DNA of 64,000 bases. It comes from JAGQSZ01 sp049647585. Lineage in GTDB: Bacteria; Actinomycetota; Acidimicrobiia; Acidimicrobiales; Microtrichaceae. The DNA lies in contig JBARXY010000041.1 in the NCBI GenBank assembly GCA_049647585.1, forward strand, positions 145,389-209,388, in the 5' to 3' direction. Under the pieces are notes generated by a model that saw only the letters and a program-made list of their open reading frames with translations, was not told the origin of the DNA and did not search any database. Position 1 is the stretch's first letter. Each line of letters starts with the position of its first letter. The position numbers were made by a program, and so were the translations under genes. Below, piece by piece: positions 15,963 through 25,324 of this stretch.

Positions 15963-18320
15963 ATGTTGAGTATCAGGCGTCAAGAACGATGGATCGACGC
16001 GCTTCCGTGGCTGGTGCTGTGTCTAGGACTCACAGTCGCCGCGTTCATCGCAACGCGATGGACGACCTCTACGGCCGAGATACAAAACGAGGCTTTCACC
16101 AGCAGCGCAGAGGCTGTTCGGGCCGTTGTCTCATCGGAGCTCCGGCTCGATGAGTCGCTCGTCGCGTCGCTACGGGGCGACCTCGCGGCCCACCCGGATC
16201 TCACCAACGCAGAGCTCCTGCGGTGGTACGAGTCCTCCGGTACCGCCGAGCGATTCCGCGATGGTGTCGACTTCGGCTACATCCAACGGGTGCCCGCAGC
16301 CGAATTGGCAGCCTTCGTCGCCCAGGTCGCTGCAGACCCCGTGACCGGCCTGGTGGCACCGAAGGAGTTCAACCTCTTTCCCGACTCCGCCAAGGCTGAA
16401 TACTGTCTCCAGCGGGTGGGCATCTGGAGTCGGACCGACATCAACGGGCTGGAAATTCCCGCAGGGTTGAACTTCTGTGCTGCCGAGCTCGAAGACCAGC
16501 GCCTGTCAGAGTTCCCGACACTGCTCGCTGCAGCAACCGACACCGGCCGTGTGCAGGTCCTCACTCCTGACCAGTTCGTCGATGGCTCATTCGTGATCGT
16601 CGCGCCCATCTACAACGCGACTCCCGCCGACTCCCAGACGGCGCGCCGAGCGGCTTCAATCGGATGGGTCGCAAGTTCTTTCGATGCAGCAACGCTGATC
16701 GATGCCGCGCTCCGCGACACCAGCCACCTTTCGGTGACAGTGCGTCATGTCGGTCCGGACGGTTCCACCCGTCTGATAGCCGAAGGTGGCGCGAGCTCCA
16801 TTGAGACGTCACTCACCCTGCCGGTGCTGGGTGATTCGGGCTGGAGTGTCGTCGTGGGTGCCACCTCAGCGGTCCTCGGCCACTCGCCTTTCGTCCAGGG
16901 ACTCGGCGTGTTCTTCTTCGGCGCCATGCTCAGCCTGCTGACATTCGTGCTGGCGCGAGCGTTGGTCAAGGCCCGCTGCCGGGCGTTGACAGCGGCGACG
17001 GACCGCACAGCCGAGATCGACTACAGCAGTCTGCACGACGACCTGACCGGTCTACCCAACCGCACCCTCATCCTGGATCGGATCACCCAGATGCAGGCAC
17101 GGGCACTGCGTCCATCGAGTGTCGTCGCCGCGTTGTCGATCGAGATCGATGGTTACGCATCGGTGTGCGACACGCTGGGTCACGTCGCTGGTGAAAATCT
17201 GATCAATGCCGTCGCGACCCGCATCACCTCGGCTCTACGCGAAACCGATACGGTCGGTCGCCTCGGCGAAAACGGATTCGTCGTACTGGTGCAGGGCGAA
17301 CTCCCACTCGCAAGACCAGCACTTGCCGCTCAGCGGATCGTCGACGTCCTGGCCGAACCGGTCACCCTGGGCGCGTCGCCGGTGCCGATCAGTGCGAGCA
17401 TCGGCATTGCAACAGGAACCAAGTGCTCTCCGGTCGACCTACTGCGCAACGCCGACATCGCCATGTACCGGGCGAAAGTCGCGGGTCAAGGCTCCTACGT
17501 CATCTTCGACACCGAAATTGGCGCAGCGATGGACCGACGCATCCTGATCGAGCACGATCTGCGTAGCGCCCTCGAGCGTGACCAACTGGTGATCCAGTAC
17601 CAGCCGACATTCAATCTGCAATCCGGCGCCATGACCGGTGCCGAAGCTCTCGTCCGCTGGAACCATCCGACACTCGGTCTGGTCCCACCTGACGACTTCA
17701 TCCCCTTCGCCGAGGAAAGCCGGCGCATTGTGCCCATCGGACGTTGGGTCCTACGCGAGGCGTGCCACCAAGCAGCGGACTGGAACCGAGACGGTCACAG
17801 GATCCGCGTCGCCGTGAACATGTCCACGGTCCAGATCGAGGACGACTCGTTCGTCGCCGACGTAAAGGAAGCGCTGACCGATTCGGGCCTCCCTGCGAGC
17901 CAGTTGGTCCTGGAGTTGACCGAGACAGCATTGCTGAGCGACACGACGGTCGTACGGTTCCGACTGGAAGCCCTCAAGGGCATTGGCGTCGGCATTTCAA
18001 TCGACGATTTCGGCACCGGCTACACCTCGATCACATACCTGCAGCAATTTCCCATCGACACGATCAAGATCGACAAGTCCTTCGTCGATGACATCGCGTG
18101 GTCCCCCGACGCGGCGGCGCTGTGTAGGACTCTGGTCCAGCTGGGTCGATCCCTTGGACTCGAGACACTTGCCGAAGGTATCGAGACCGAAGCCCAACTC
18201 ACTGAACTGATCCGCGCCGGATGCGAGTCGGGTCAGGGCTATCTCTACTCACGGCCGCTCGGCGCCGACGAAGTCGACGAGTTCCTCAGTCGTCAGCCTG
18301 TCGGGCAGCCGCATTCCTGA
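15963..18320 (+). CDS. CHASE-GGDEF-EAL c-di-GMP phosphodiesterase, degenerate GGDEF
   Basis: 785 residues. TM helix ~14-32, extracellular CHASE domain ~45-260 (FGYIQRVPAAEL), second TM ~300-325, GGDEF domain ~350-510 (DDLTGLPNRTLILDRI), EAL domain ~525-775. The GGDEF signature is GENGF at about 436, so cyclase activity should be lost. The EAL domain keeps AEALVRWNHP, the ELTET glutamate, DDFGTGYTS and IKIDKSFV, and LAEGIE, so phosphodiesterase activity is expected. The degenerate GGDEF may bind GTP to regulate EAL (inference). Directly downstream of the ice-binding surface protein, suggesting control of surface adhesion. Confidence 0.9.
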   Translation: MLSIRRQERWIDALPWLVLCLGLTVAAFIATRWTTSTAEIQNEAFTSSAEAVRAVVSSELRLDESLVASLRGDLAAHPDLTNAELLRWYESSGTAERFRDGVDFGYIQRVPAAELAAFVAQVAADPVTGLVAPKEFNLFPDSAKAEYCLQRVGIWSRTDINGLEIPAGLNFCAAELEDQRLSEFPTLLAAATDTGRVQVLTPDQFVDGSFVIVAPIYNATPADSQTARRAASIGWVASSFDAATLIDAALRDTSHLSVTVRHVGPDGSTRLIAEGGASSIETSLTLPVLGDSGWSVVVGATSAVLGHSPFVQGLGVFFFGAMLSLLTFVLARALVKARCRALTAATDRTAEIDYSSLHDDLTGLPNRTLILDRITQMQARALRPSSVVAALSIEIDGYASVCDTLGHVAGENLINAVATRITSALRETDTVGRLGENGFVVLVQGELPLARPALAAQRIVDVLAEPVTLGASPVPISASIGIATGTKCSPVDLLRNADIAMYRAKVAGQGSYVIFDTEIGAAMDRRILIEHDLRSALERDQLVIQYQPTFNLQSGAMTGAEALVRWNHPTLGLVPPDDFIPFAEESRRIVPIGRWVLREACHQAADWNRDGHRIRVAVNMSTVQIEDDSFVADVKEALTDSGLPASQLVLELTETALLSDTTVVRFRLEALKGIGVGISIDDFGTGYTSITYLQQFPIDTIKIDKSFVDDIAWSPDAAALCRTLVQLGRSLGLETLAEGIETEAQLTELIRAGCESGQGYLYSRPLGADEVDEFLSRQPVGQPHS

Positions 18321-18791
18321 GCGGTCATCGGGTGCCCGGTCCATTGGCGGTGCTGATCCGGTTGGCGAACAGAAGCATTACAGGCAGCGCCACAGAAATG
18401 GTGAGCCCGCCGATGCTGGCTATGACGTCACCGGTGCTCAGGCCGTCGGTGTTGAACAGGTGATAGATCACATGCGGGACCCCGTAGAGGAGTGCCGCCA
18501 CGGCCGCCGCTGTCACGAGTGGTGCTGTGAGCATGACCATCGCAGCGATCAGCACCGCGGCAAGTGCCAGGTTGAGCCCGCCGACGTCCCTGATCAGGTG
18601 CTCGTTGAACGGACCGTCGACTGCGACCCAACCGGCGCCGAAGCCAGGGAAGTTGTCATAGAACGATCGTGGCGCGATCTGAGCCCAGAGTCCGACCATC
18701 AGAGAGTTCAGTGCCAGGTATCCGAGTGCCAGACGTTGCCAGAGTCGATATGTCACTGGAGTTCTCCCAGTTGCTGATCGGTGCGTAGTGA
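18318..18791. repeat. Intact copy of a ~475 bp duplication (partner at 13332)
   Basis: Gap-free alignment with 13332-13805. The two copies are in the same orientation and enclose the PIN/Phd, ice-binding and EAL genes, so the segment could be a composite duplication or the remains of tandem amplification. Confidence 0.8.
18325..18756 (-). CDS. Conserved four-TM membrane protein (unknown function)
   Basis: 143 residues from a GTG. Hydrophobic segments at about 8-27, 58-78, 80-100 and 113-132. Between the first two lies a motif-like stretch APRSFYDNFPGF ... VDGPFNEHLIRDVGG that recurs in actinobacterial membrane proteins without an assigned function. The intact member of a pair with the pseudogene at 13339-13770. 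Its stop codon lies five bases from the stop of the convergent EAL gene. Confidence 0.75.
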   Translation of the reverse strand: MTYRLWQRLALGYLALNSLMVGLWAQIAPRSFYDNFPGFGAGWVAVDGPFNEHLIRDVGGLNLALAAVLIAAMVMLTAPLVTAAAVAALLYGVPHVIYHLFNTDGLSTGDVIASIGGLTISVALPVMLLFANRISTANGPGTR

Positions 18792-18848
18792 CTTCCAGCC
18801 GGCGCAGCCATGGAAGCTGAGATGCGTTGCGAGCAACATCTCCTCAGC

Positions 18849-19193
18849 TCAAGGATGCTCATGCAAAAGGTTGTCTAGGACGATGGCAAGCGAGGCCGCT
18901 CGTTCGGTAGCAACTTCCCACACCAAGCGACCGTCAATACTTGCGTAGCCATGGATTAGCAGATTTCGGAACGCGACGATCCGAGGCAGATCGGGAACCC
19001 GATCTGCAAGTTCCGGTTCAACTCGCCGCAGTTGATTCAAGGCCTCGCCGACGATTTCGAACTGCCTCTCAACGGCCGATCGGAGCAGCGGGTCCGATTC
19101 ATACTCCTCCCACGTCCGACCGGCGACAAACTCGTCGACGAGCGTTGCGGCTTTGCGCGCATCCCACAGGTACGCGCGAGGGTCACGCGGCAT
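18849..19193 (-). CDS. HepT-like toxin (HEPN ribonuclease, DUF86)
   Basis: 114 residues, typical HepT size. The HEPN catalytic motif is present as RNLLIHGY (about residue 76-83), fitting R-x4-H and the RNxxxHxY form in which the Tyr is the site AMPylated by MntA. HepT cleaves RNA when unmodified. The gene overlaps the end of the MntA gene by 11 bases on the same strand, the standard operon order for this toxin-antitoxin system. Confidence 0.9.
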   Translation of the reverse strand: MPRDPRAYLWDARKAATLVDEFVAGRTWEEYESDPLLRSAVERQFEIVGEALNQLRRVEPELADRVPDLPRIVAFRNLLIHGYASIDGRLVWEVATERAASLAIVLDNLLHEHP

Positions 19194-19491
19194 ACAACTC
19201 CCGTCGACTCTGTTGCACCGTGGCGGCGAAGTACGGGTTCTCCAGCGCCGCCGGATCCACCAGATCGACGTGTCGCCCCAGCAGCTCCTCCAGACCCTCC
19301 TTTAGACCGAAGAATGCGTCGAATCTGCTGAGCCGGTCTGGTGGCTCCAATTCGACAAGAAAGTCCACGTCGCTGATGGCCGGATCAAATTCCGATCCCG
19401 TCGCCGACCCGAAGACATCCAGACGCTTGACCCCGAACTGACGACACAAAGCCCTCACCGCATCCATGTGTTGTTCGACCTCAGCGTTCAC
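19183..19491 (-). CDS. MntA-like nucleotidyltransferase antitoxin
   Basis: 102 residues. The minimal nucleotidyltransferase signature is intact: GSATGSEFDPAISDVDFLVE (GS followed by DVD) at about 28-47, with a further Asp in HVDLVDP near 75. MntA neutralises HepT by transferring AMP to its active-site Tyr. Full length and first gene of the operon. Confidence 0.9.
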   Translation of the reverse strand: MNAEVEQHMDAVRALCRQFGVKRLDVFGSATGSEFDPAISDVDFLVELEPPDRLSRFDAFFGLKEGLEELLGRHVDLVDPAALENPYFAATVQQSRRELYAA

Positions 19492-19712
19492 TGCCTACCT
19501 CCTGCGAGCTGTGATCCCTCATCATCGCAGCCGTAGCCCGACTCTGCGTCACATATGGCGTATGGCTTTCATCGATTCCCCAACCCGCCGGAGCTCACCT
19601 GACCGCCAGGCAGCTCGATGCTTGAAGGTCACACTGCTTGGGTGTCGGAGCTTGCCGACACGCCGGCGAGACGACCCGGACGAGATTCTTGCCGCCGTGG
19701 AATACTGACCCG

Positions 19713-22700
19713 GTGGACCCAGTCGCCCGTCCGGTGCTGCTTGCCTTCGGCGGTGTCGCCGCGGTCGGTCCCGACGGTCCCGTCGACATCGGCGGCCCCA
19801 AGCAGCGGGCGGTTCTGGCGCTGCTGATGCTCGAGCCGGGCACAGTCGTCTCGCTCGATCGCATCGTCGAGCGGATCTGGGGTGATACTCCCCCGACTCG
19901 AGCGGAGGCATCGGTACGGGCGTACGTTTCGAATCTTCGTAAGGCTCTGGCGTCGACGGGCCTGGACTCAGACTCGGGGATCGAGTTCCGCGAGCGTGGC
20001 TACGTGCTCCTTGTTCCGCCCGTCGCCGTGGACCTCCACCGGTTCGAGTCGTTGATCGACGAGGCAATGGAGCGGCGACGGGTTGGCGACCTGAACGGAG
20101 CACGATCTCTGCTGGACCAGTCACTCGAGCTGCATGCCGGGCCGCCGCTGGGCGAAACAGCCAACGACCTTGACCTGGTCGACGTCGTTTCGAGGTATGA
20201 GGAGCGACGAAGTGCCGCGGTCGAGGTGCTGACCGATGTCCGGCTGGAGCTGGGCGAGCACGCCCAGATTCCGGCGACGTTGGCCTCCGAGATCGCCCGT
20301 CAGCCATATCGGGAAGGGCTCCGCGCCCAGCTGGCCCTCGCTCTCTACCGGGCTGGCCGTCCCGTCGAGGCTCTGCGCGCCATCGATGATGCGCGTCGCC
20401 GTCTACTGGAGGATGTCGGTGTCGATCCCGGGCACGAGCTACGCGACCTTGAAGGCGCAATCCTCGCCCATGACGAACGCTTGGCCTGGGTGGCACCGAT
20501 GACAAGCTCCGCACCGGACCCGGCCCTGCCGGACGCAGAGCTGGACGATGAGCCGAACCCTCAGCCGGGCGCTGAACTTGATGCTGAGCAAAACGCTGCG
20601 GGGCTGGATGTCAACAGCGACAGCGTCAGCGAACTTCGCTTCGGCCGGGAGGCCGAGAGGGACGCCGTGTTCGGACTGCTGGATCGTCTTCCCCAGCGCG
20701 GTGGCGTGCTCGTCGTGAGCGGTGAGGCCGGCATCGGCAAGTCCACTCTCCTGGGTGCCCTCCGTTCCGAGTGCGCTGTGCGACGGATCGCGATGGGTTG
20801 GGATCGGTGCCCCGAATCAGCAGCGGGAGCCTCCTACCGGTCGTGGCGATCGGCCACAGCGGCACTGCTGGCCGATGCAGCGCCGCTGTCCGACAGAGCA
20901 CTGCTGGCCGATGCAGCGCCGCTATCCGACGAGCAAACAATCGACCAGACATTCTCCCCGGAGGCGGCTGGCGAGCTGTTCAGCGCCCACCTGCGCGAAC
21001 TCGACCGCCTCCGCTCCCGGAGCGAGCCTGCGGTTGTCGTGATCGACGACCTCCAGTGGGCCGACGACGCCACGCTGGCACTTTTGGGATTTCTCGCACC
21101 TGAGCTCGCTCGGCTGCGCATCGTGCTGGCAGTGGGCGTTCGCCGCACTCGCTCAAGCGAACTCGCGCCAGCGGTACGCAATTGTCTCATCGAGCTTGGC
21201 CGGACAAGCGACCCGATCCTGCTGACCCTCGAGGGACTCGGTTCGGGCGCCATCGGCCAATGGATCGAGTCGGTATCCGCCACTGAGCCGTCAACCGATC
21301 TGATGGACTACGTCGCCACCACAACGCGGGGCAACCCGTTCTACGTGCGTGAGCTCCTGCGGCTGTTCGCCGCAGAGGGCCGCCTCGACGGACAATTCGA
21401 ACGGCCCTCGACCGTCGTACCGTCGGCCGTGCAGGACGTCGTGCGACGTCGGACCTCGCGGTTGCCCGGCGACACCCAAGCTCTATTGAGCGTGGCGGCC
21501 GTGATCGGCTGCCAGTTCGACCTCGACGTGCTCGCCGGTGTGGTCGACAGCACCGTGGCCGAGGTCCTCGCTCGACTCGAACCGGCACTGGATGAAGGGT
21601 TGGTCGAGGTCGAGGCCGCCATGGCGGGCCGATTCACTTTCTCCCACGCCCTCGTTTCGAGCACGCTCGTCGCCGAGTTGAACGCCGCCCGCCGCGCCGC
21701 GCACCACGCCAGGATCACGCAGGTGATCGAGCAGCTCCGCGCAGCCGACATCGGACCCTGGGTCGAGGACTTGGCGTATCACGCTTCTGAAGGCGTCATC
21801 GCCGGAACCGCGGCCAAGGCGGTGAGCTATTCGCTACGGGCCGCCGACGCGGCACAGGCCGTCCAAGCCCACGCGGATGTCGCCGCACATCTGGAGCGTG
21901 CCGTCGCAGCATCCGTGATCGTCGACGGATTCAAGTCCGAACAGCGCAGGCGACTCCTGGTCCGCATGGGGATCGCTCAGCGAGACTCTGGCAATCCGGC
22001 GGGCCGAGAGACGCTGGTCGAGGCTGCACGGCTCGCCGAAGCGCAGGGCGACATCCACGCCGTCGCCGAGATCTTCGCCGGCCTCGACCCGGAGAGCCTC
22101 TGGGCTGGCTACGACTGGGGTCTCTCCGATGCTCAAGTGGTGGCGCTCATCGAACGGACACTCGCCCGTCCGGGTTTGGATAGCGGCGACAGAACCCTTC
22201 TCACTGTGGCGCTCGCCGGTGAACTGACCTATTTGGACAACGAACGTTCCAACTCGATGTTCGCCGAGGCGTGGGCAATGGCTGAGCCACTCGACGACGC
22301 GGTCCTGTCCGCTCGGATCCTCCTGCAATGGTTCTGGTCGGTGTCGGGCCCGTCGGGCCACGCGGCACGAGCCCAGATCGGCGATCGCCTCGTCGCGCTC
22401 GCCGAAGGTGGAGAACTCCCCAGACGTCTTCGACCGCTGGCACACCTCGCCCGAGTTTCCTCCGCTCTGGAAGTAGGCGACGGCGAACTGGCGCGAGAGT
22501 CGGTCGCAAAGGCACGAGCCTTGGCACACCCGGTCCGTACACCGACGGCTTGGGCGCATCTTCAGTTCGCCGAGGCAGGACTCGCCCTCGCCGACGACGA
22601 TCTGGAACGCGCACGTGCCCATGCAAGCGCCCTCCGGTCCGCTCTGTTGCGCGTTCGCCGCTACACAGCCGACACCAGCCCCGCCAGCATTCTCGCCGTC

Positions 22701-23177
22701 GCCGCAGCCGAGTCGGGCGACACCGACGCAGCCCTCGGCCACCTCGCCGTGCTGTTGGAGTCACCGTACGCCGCGCCGATCGGCTGGCTCGAGGCGTGGG
22801 TGCTGGCCGAGGGTGGCCGCATCGAGGCGATCCCCGCGGCGCTCGCACGTTTCGACGGGCCCCTACCCGACGACTGGCTCGCCCCGGCGCTCACCACCGC
22901 TGGTATCCACGCTGCTGCTGTGGTCGGGGATACACGATTCCTCCGTCGCAACCTTCCCTCGATCGAGCCTCTCGCGGACAGGTTCGCGTTCGTCGGAGAA
23001 GGAGGTCCCTGTCTGGGCCCCACCAGTCTTGCGATCGCAGCAGCCTGGTCCACCCTGGGAGACCCCACGTCGGCTCGATCACACGCTCAGCAAGCCGTGG
23101 CGATCTGCGAGCGGATGGGCGCTCCCCGCTGGCTGGCTCGGTCGAAGCGGCTCATCGACTCCATCGCAGTCGATTGA
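19713..23177 (+). CDS. SARP/BTAD-type regulator with AAA ATPase and TPR-like region
   Basis: About 1154 residues from GTG 19713. Domains: OmpR-like winged helix ~5-95 (KQRAVLALLMLEPGTVVSLD, RIWGDTPP, VRAYVSNLRKAL), BTAD ~100-245, acidic linker, ATPase with Walker A GEAGIGKST (~339) and Walker B VVVIDDLQWADD (~441), then helical TPR-like repeats to the end. Large SARPs switch on gene clusters in response to signals sensed by the ATPase/TPR module. A 36 bp tandem duplication lies in the ATPase. No target cluster is evident nearby; the next gene is a hemerythrin protein on the same strand, 51 bases on. Confidence 0.85.
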   Translation: MDPVARPVLLAFGGVAAVGPDGPVDIGGPKQRAVLALLMLEPGTVVSLDRIVERIWGDTPPTRAEASVRAYVSNLRKALASTGLDSDSGIEFRERGYVLLVPPVAVDLHRFESLIDEAMERRRVGDLNGARSLLDQSLELHAGPPLGETANDLDLVDVVSRYEERRSAAVEVLTDVRLELGEHAQIPATLASEIARQPYREGLRAQLALALYRAGRPVEALRAIDDARRRLLEDVGVDPGHELRDLEGAILAHDERLAWVAPMTSSAPDPALPDAELDDEPNPQPGAELDAEQNAAGLDVNSDSVSELRFGREAERDAVFGLLDRLPQRGGVLVVSGEAGIGKSTLLGALRSECAVRRIAMGWDRCPESAAGASYRSWRSATAALLADAAPLSDRALLADAAPLSDEQTIDQTFSPEAAGELFSAHLRELDRLRSRSEPAVVVIDDLQWADDATLALLGFLAPELARLRIVLAVGVRRTRSSELAPAVRNCLIELGRTSDPILLTLEGLGSGAIGQWIESVSATEPSTDLMDYVATTTRGNPFYVRELLRLFAAEGRLDGQFERPSTVVPSAVQDVVRRRTSRLPGDTQALLSVAAVIGCQFDLDVLAGVVDSTVAEVLARLEPALDEGLVEVEAAMAGRFTFSHALVSSTLVAELNAARRAAHHARITQVIEQLRAADIGPWVEDLAYHASEGVIAGTAAKAVSYSLRAADAAQAVQAHADVAAHLERAVAASVIVDGFKSEQRRRLLVRMGIAQRDSGNPAGRETLVEAARLAEAQGDIHAVAEIFAGLDPESLWAGYDWGLSDAQVVALIERTLARPGLDSGDRTLLTVALAGELTYLDNERSNSMFAEAWAMAEPLDDAVLSARILLQWFWSVSGPSGHAARAQIGDRLVALAEGGELPRRLRPLAHLARVSSALEVGDGELARESVAKARALAHPVRTPTAWAHLQFAEAGLALADDDLERARAHASALRSALLRVRRYTADTSPASILAVAAAESGDTDAALGHLAVLLESPYAAPIGWLEAWVLAEGGRIEAIPAALARFDGPLPDDWLAPALTTAGIHAAAVVGDTRFLRRNLPSIEPLADRFAFVGEGGPCLGPTSLAIAAAWSTLGDPTSARSHAQQAVAICERMGAPRWLARSKRLIDSIAVD
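20862..20933 (+). repeat. 36 bp tandem duplication inside the SARP ATPase
   Basis: Two copies of a 36 bp unit differing at a few bases, each encoding ALLADAAPLSD plus one residue. It lengthens the loop after Walker A by 12 residues and keeps frame. Confidence 0.9.
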
Positions 23178-23228
23178 CACCAATCGGTTTCCAATTCGAT
23201 TCCAATCGGCGCGCCACATGCTGTCGAC

Positions 23229-23924
23229 ATGACCAACAACAAGCCAAACCTCACCCAGCCAGACCTCACCTTCTATTTCTCCATCCATCAGGCTCAGCGC
23301 GATGCGATCACCCGCTACCGCGACGCAGTCTCGGTACTCACCGAGGACGACCGTCGCATCCGCGGCAAGGCGCTCGCTCGCTGGTCCAAGGGGATGAGCA
23401 GCCAACTCGACGAGCACCACCACGTCGAGGATCGCTTCTTCTTCCCCAGCCTCCGGGCGAAGGTCCCGGCGGTCGAGGCGATCCTCGACCGACTCGACAC
23501 AGATCACCAGACGCTCGACAGGCTTCTTGCCGGCTGGCCCGCGATGTCCGCCCGCCTGGCCGACCCCAGGGTGCCGTTCCAGGCAGCGCGTGCCGAACTC
23601 AGTACGTTCGCTGACGAACTCCACGCCCTGCTCCACGCCCATCTCGAGGTCGAGGACCAAGACATTCTGCCCTTGTTCTGGCGTCACTACACCGGCGAGG
23701 AGTACCTCCATCTCGAACAGACCGCCGTGAAGAAAGGCAAGAAGTCGGGGATGGCCTTCGTCGCTCCCTTCACCGTCGACTGTTTCGCCGAGGGACCCGA
23801 GCGTGACGCGTTCCTGGCTTCGGTTCCGGCCGTGCTTCGAGTGTTCCACCGAATTGTCCGCCCCGGTTATGACCGGCTCACCGCGGCAGCCTTCGGCCAC
23901 GTGGGGTCGGCATCGCTGCTCTGA
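23229..23924 (+). CDS. Hemerythrin HHE-domain protein
   Basis: 231 residues. A four-helix hemerythrin fold covers ~15-165, with His ligands in SIHQAQRD (~19), DEHHHVEDRFFFP (~61-63), DTDHQTLD (~94) and HAHLEVEDQDILP (~142). These bind a di-iron centre and can sense or carry O2 or NO. The C-terminal ~70 residues are helical. The intergenic upstream contains ccaatcgg and ccaatcgg-like repeats of unknown meaning. Possibly co-transcribed with the SARP gene. Confidence 0.8.
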   Translation: MTNNKPNLTQPDLTFYFSIHQAQRDAITRYRDAVSVLTEDDRRIRGKALARWSKGMSSQLDEHHHVEDRFFFPSLRAKVPAVEAILDRLDTDHQTLDRLLAGWPAMSARLADPRVPFQAARAELSTFADELHALLHAHLEVEDQDILPLFWRHYTGEEYLHLEQTAVKKGKKSGMAFVAPFTVDCFAEGPERDAFLASVPAVLRVFHRIVRPGYDRLTAAAFGHVGSASLL

Positions 23925-23931
23925 CCTACGG

Positions 23932-24858
23932 TCAGGGCCGCCGCCGGTTCAGACCGAACAGGACCTTCGTCAGGCCTTCTCTCACCGGGCGTGGCACGTG
24001 CCCGACCAGGGGGATCAAACGGGCACCGAAACCGACGTGGATGACCGACGACGGTTTGGCAGCAAGCGCTGCCCCGGCGATCGCCTTGGCGACGTCATCG
24101 GGGTCACCGAAACCAGCTTTGATCAGGTTGGTCAGACTGGCCCACCGTTTTCTGGCGCCGGCGGTCGCAGGGTCACCCGAGCCTGCGACCGTCTCGCCCG
24201 CCCGTTCCCAAATGTCGGTTCCGATCGCTCCGCATTCGACGGTCACTATCTCGACGCCGGAGCCTCCGGCCTCGACGCGCCAAACGTCGCTCACCACTTC
24301 GAGTGCCGCTTTCGACGCTCCGTACCAGCCGGTGAAGGGAATGACTCCCTCCGCCACGACAGATCCGACGTTGATGACCCGCTTGCATCCACCGACCTCG
24401 ACAGCGCTGCGTGCGAGGAAGACCGGTCCGAACACCGTTGAGCGGAACTGCTGCTCCACGTCATCGAATCCGGTCTCGGCCACAGCTCCCAGAAGGGTCG
24501 AACCGGCGTTGTTGACCAGCACATCGGGTTTACACCGCTTCATCAGCGCCCGGCCCGCTTCGACGTCGGTCACATCGAGGCGTTCGATCGAGAGCCAGCT
24601 CGGTAGTTCTCCGTCGTCGCCGAGCGCGGCCCTCACCTGCTGTTCGGACTCGTCGCTTCTGACCGTTCCGATGACAATCGCGTCGCGCTCACCCAGAAGT
24701 CTGACCGTCGCCATTCCGATACCCGAATTGGCTCCGGTGACTAGGACCGTTGTCGCAGACGTCGAGTCCGCGGGCGCAAGCGCCGGCGCGCCCGCGGGCG
24801 CGGTCCTGGTCGCTTGCGCGGTCGAATGCGGGGAGCCGCCCTCGATGGTCTCAGACAC
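23932..24858 (-). CDS. Short-chain dehydrogenase/reductase (SDR)
   Basis: About 308 residues from GTG 24858, which overlaps the SRPBCC stop by 8 bases. Cofactor loop TGANSGIGMATV at ~43, then NNAGS, the catalytic Ser in INVGSVVAEG and the YxxxK pair in GWYGASKAALEVV are all present. An Ala/Pro-rich N-terminal leader of ~35 residues precedes the Rossmann fold. SDRs reduce or oxidise carbonyl/alcohol groups with NAD(P)H; the substrate is unknown. Last gene of the fasciclin-to-SDR operon. Confidence 0.85.
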   Translation of the reverse strand: MSETIEGGSPHSTAQATRTAPAGAPALAPADSTSATTVLVTGANSGIGMATVRLLGERDAIVIGTVRSDESEQQVRAALGDDGELPSWLSIERLDVTDVEAGRALMKRCKPDVLVNNAGSTLLGAVAETGFDDVEQQFRSTVFGPVFLARSAVEVGGCKRVINVGSVVAEGVIPFTGWYGASKAALEVVSDVWRVEAGGSGVEIVTVECGAIGTDIWERAGETVAGSGDPATAGARKRWASLTNLIKAGFGDPDDVAKAIAGAALAAKPSSVIHVGFGARLIPLVGHVPRPVREGLTKVLFGLNRRRP

Positions 24859-25324
24859 CGGCGGGTCCCGATGCGGACTGGTTCTCTTCGGCCAGGCGCG
24901 CGACGCCATTGAGGACTTCGTTCAGTTCGGTCCGTGCCCGCTTCTCGGCGCCGAGTCGATCGATCATCCGCCCCACCATCCCGAACGGCAGCTCGTAGTC
25001 GCCCTGGATACTCAACTTGGTCCGGTTGTTTTCGAGTGCTCTCAGTCTTTCGGTCATGGTGTACGGGGTGCCCCCGGGAAGCGAGCCGGAGATCCTGAGC
25101 ATGCGTTCCGGTTCGACGTCATCCACCCGCCATTCGGAGCTCCAATCCTTCCGGGCGAACCTGACCGTCTGGCGGAAGGTCTGACCAACGTGGTCCAACA
25201 GCCCGTCGACCTGGACGTCGACGGTCGAACTGGACAGATCGGGTAGAACCGAGACGTCGGCCAGCACGTTCCAGACGACCTCCACGCTCGCGTCGATCTC
25301 AACACTCTCTCGAATACTGGGCAC
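24851..25324 (-). CDS. SRPBCC (START-like) polyketide cyclase/lipid-binding family protein
   Basis: 157 residues from GTG 25324, six bases after an aggag ribosome site. It reads IRESVEIDASVEVVWNVLAD at the N-terminus, the hallmark of the SRPBCC fold, and ends in a long helix (MIDRLGAEKRARTELNEVL). The hydrophobic cavity of such proteins binds lipids or aromatic ligands. The start overlaps the end of the ABC-transporter gene by 26 bases and its own end overlaps the SDR gene, so it belongs to that operon. Confidence 0.8.
   Translation of the reverse strand: MPSIRESVEIDASVEVVWNVLADVSVLPDLSSSTVDVQVDGLLDHVGQTFRQTVRFARKDWSSEWRVDDVEPERMLRISGSLPGGTPYTMTERLRALENNRTKLSIQGDYELPFGMVGRMIDRLGAEKRARTELNEVLNGVARLAEENQSASGPAGV

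Noticed and set aside
22328..23614. 428-codon plus frame across the SARP and hemerythrin genes
   Set aside because: Arg/Ser-rich shadow translation of two well-supported genes.
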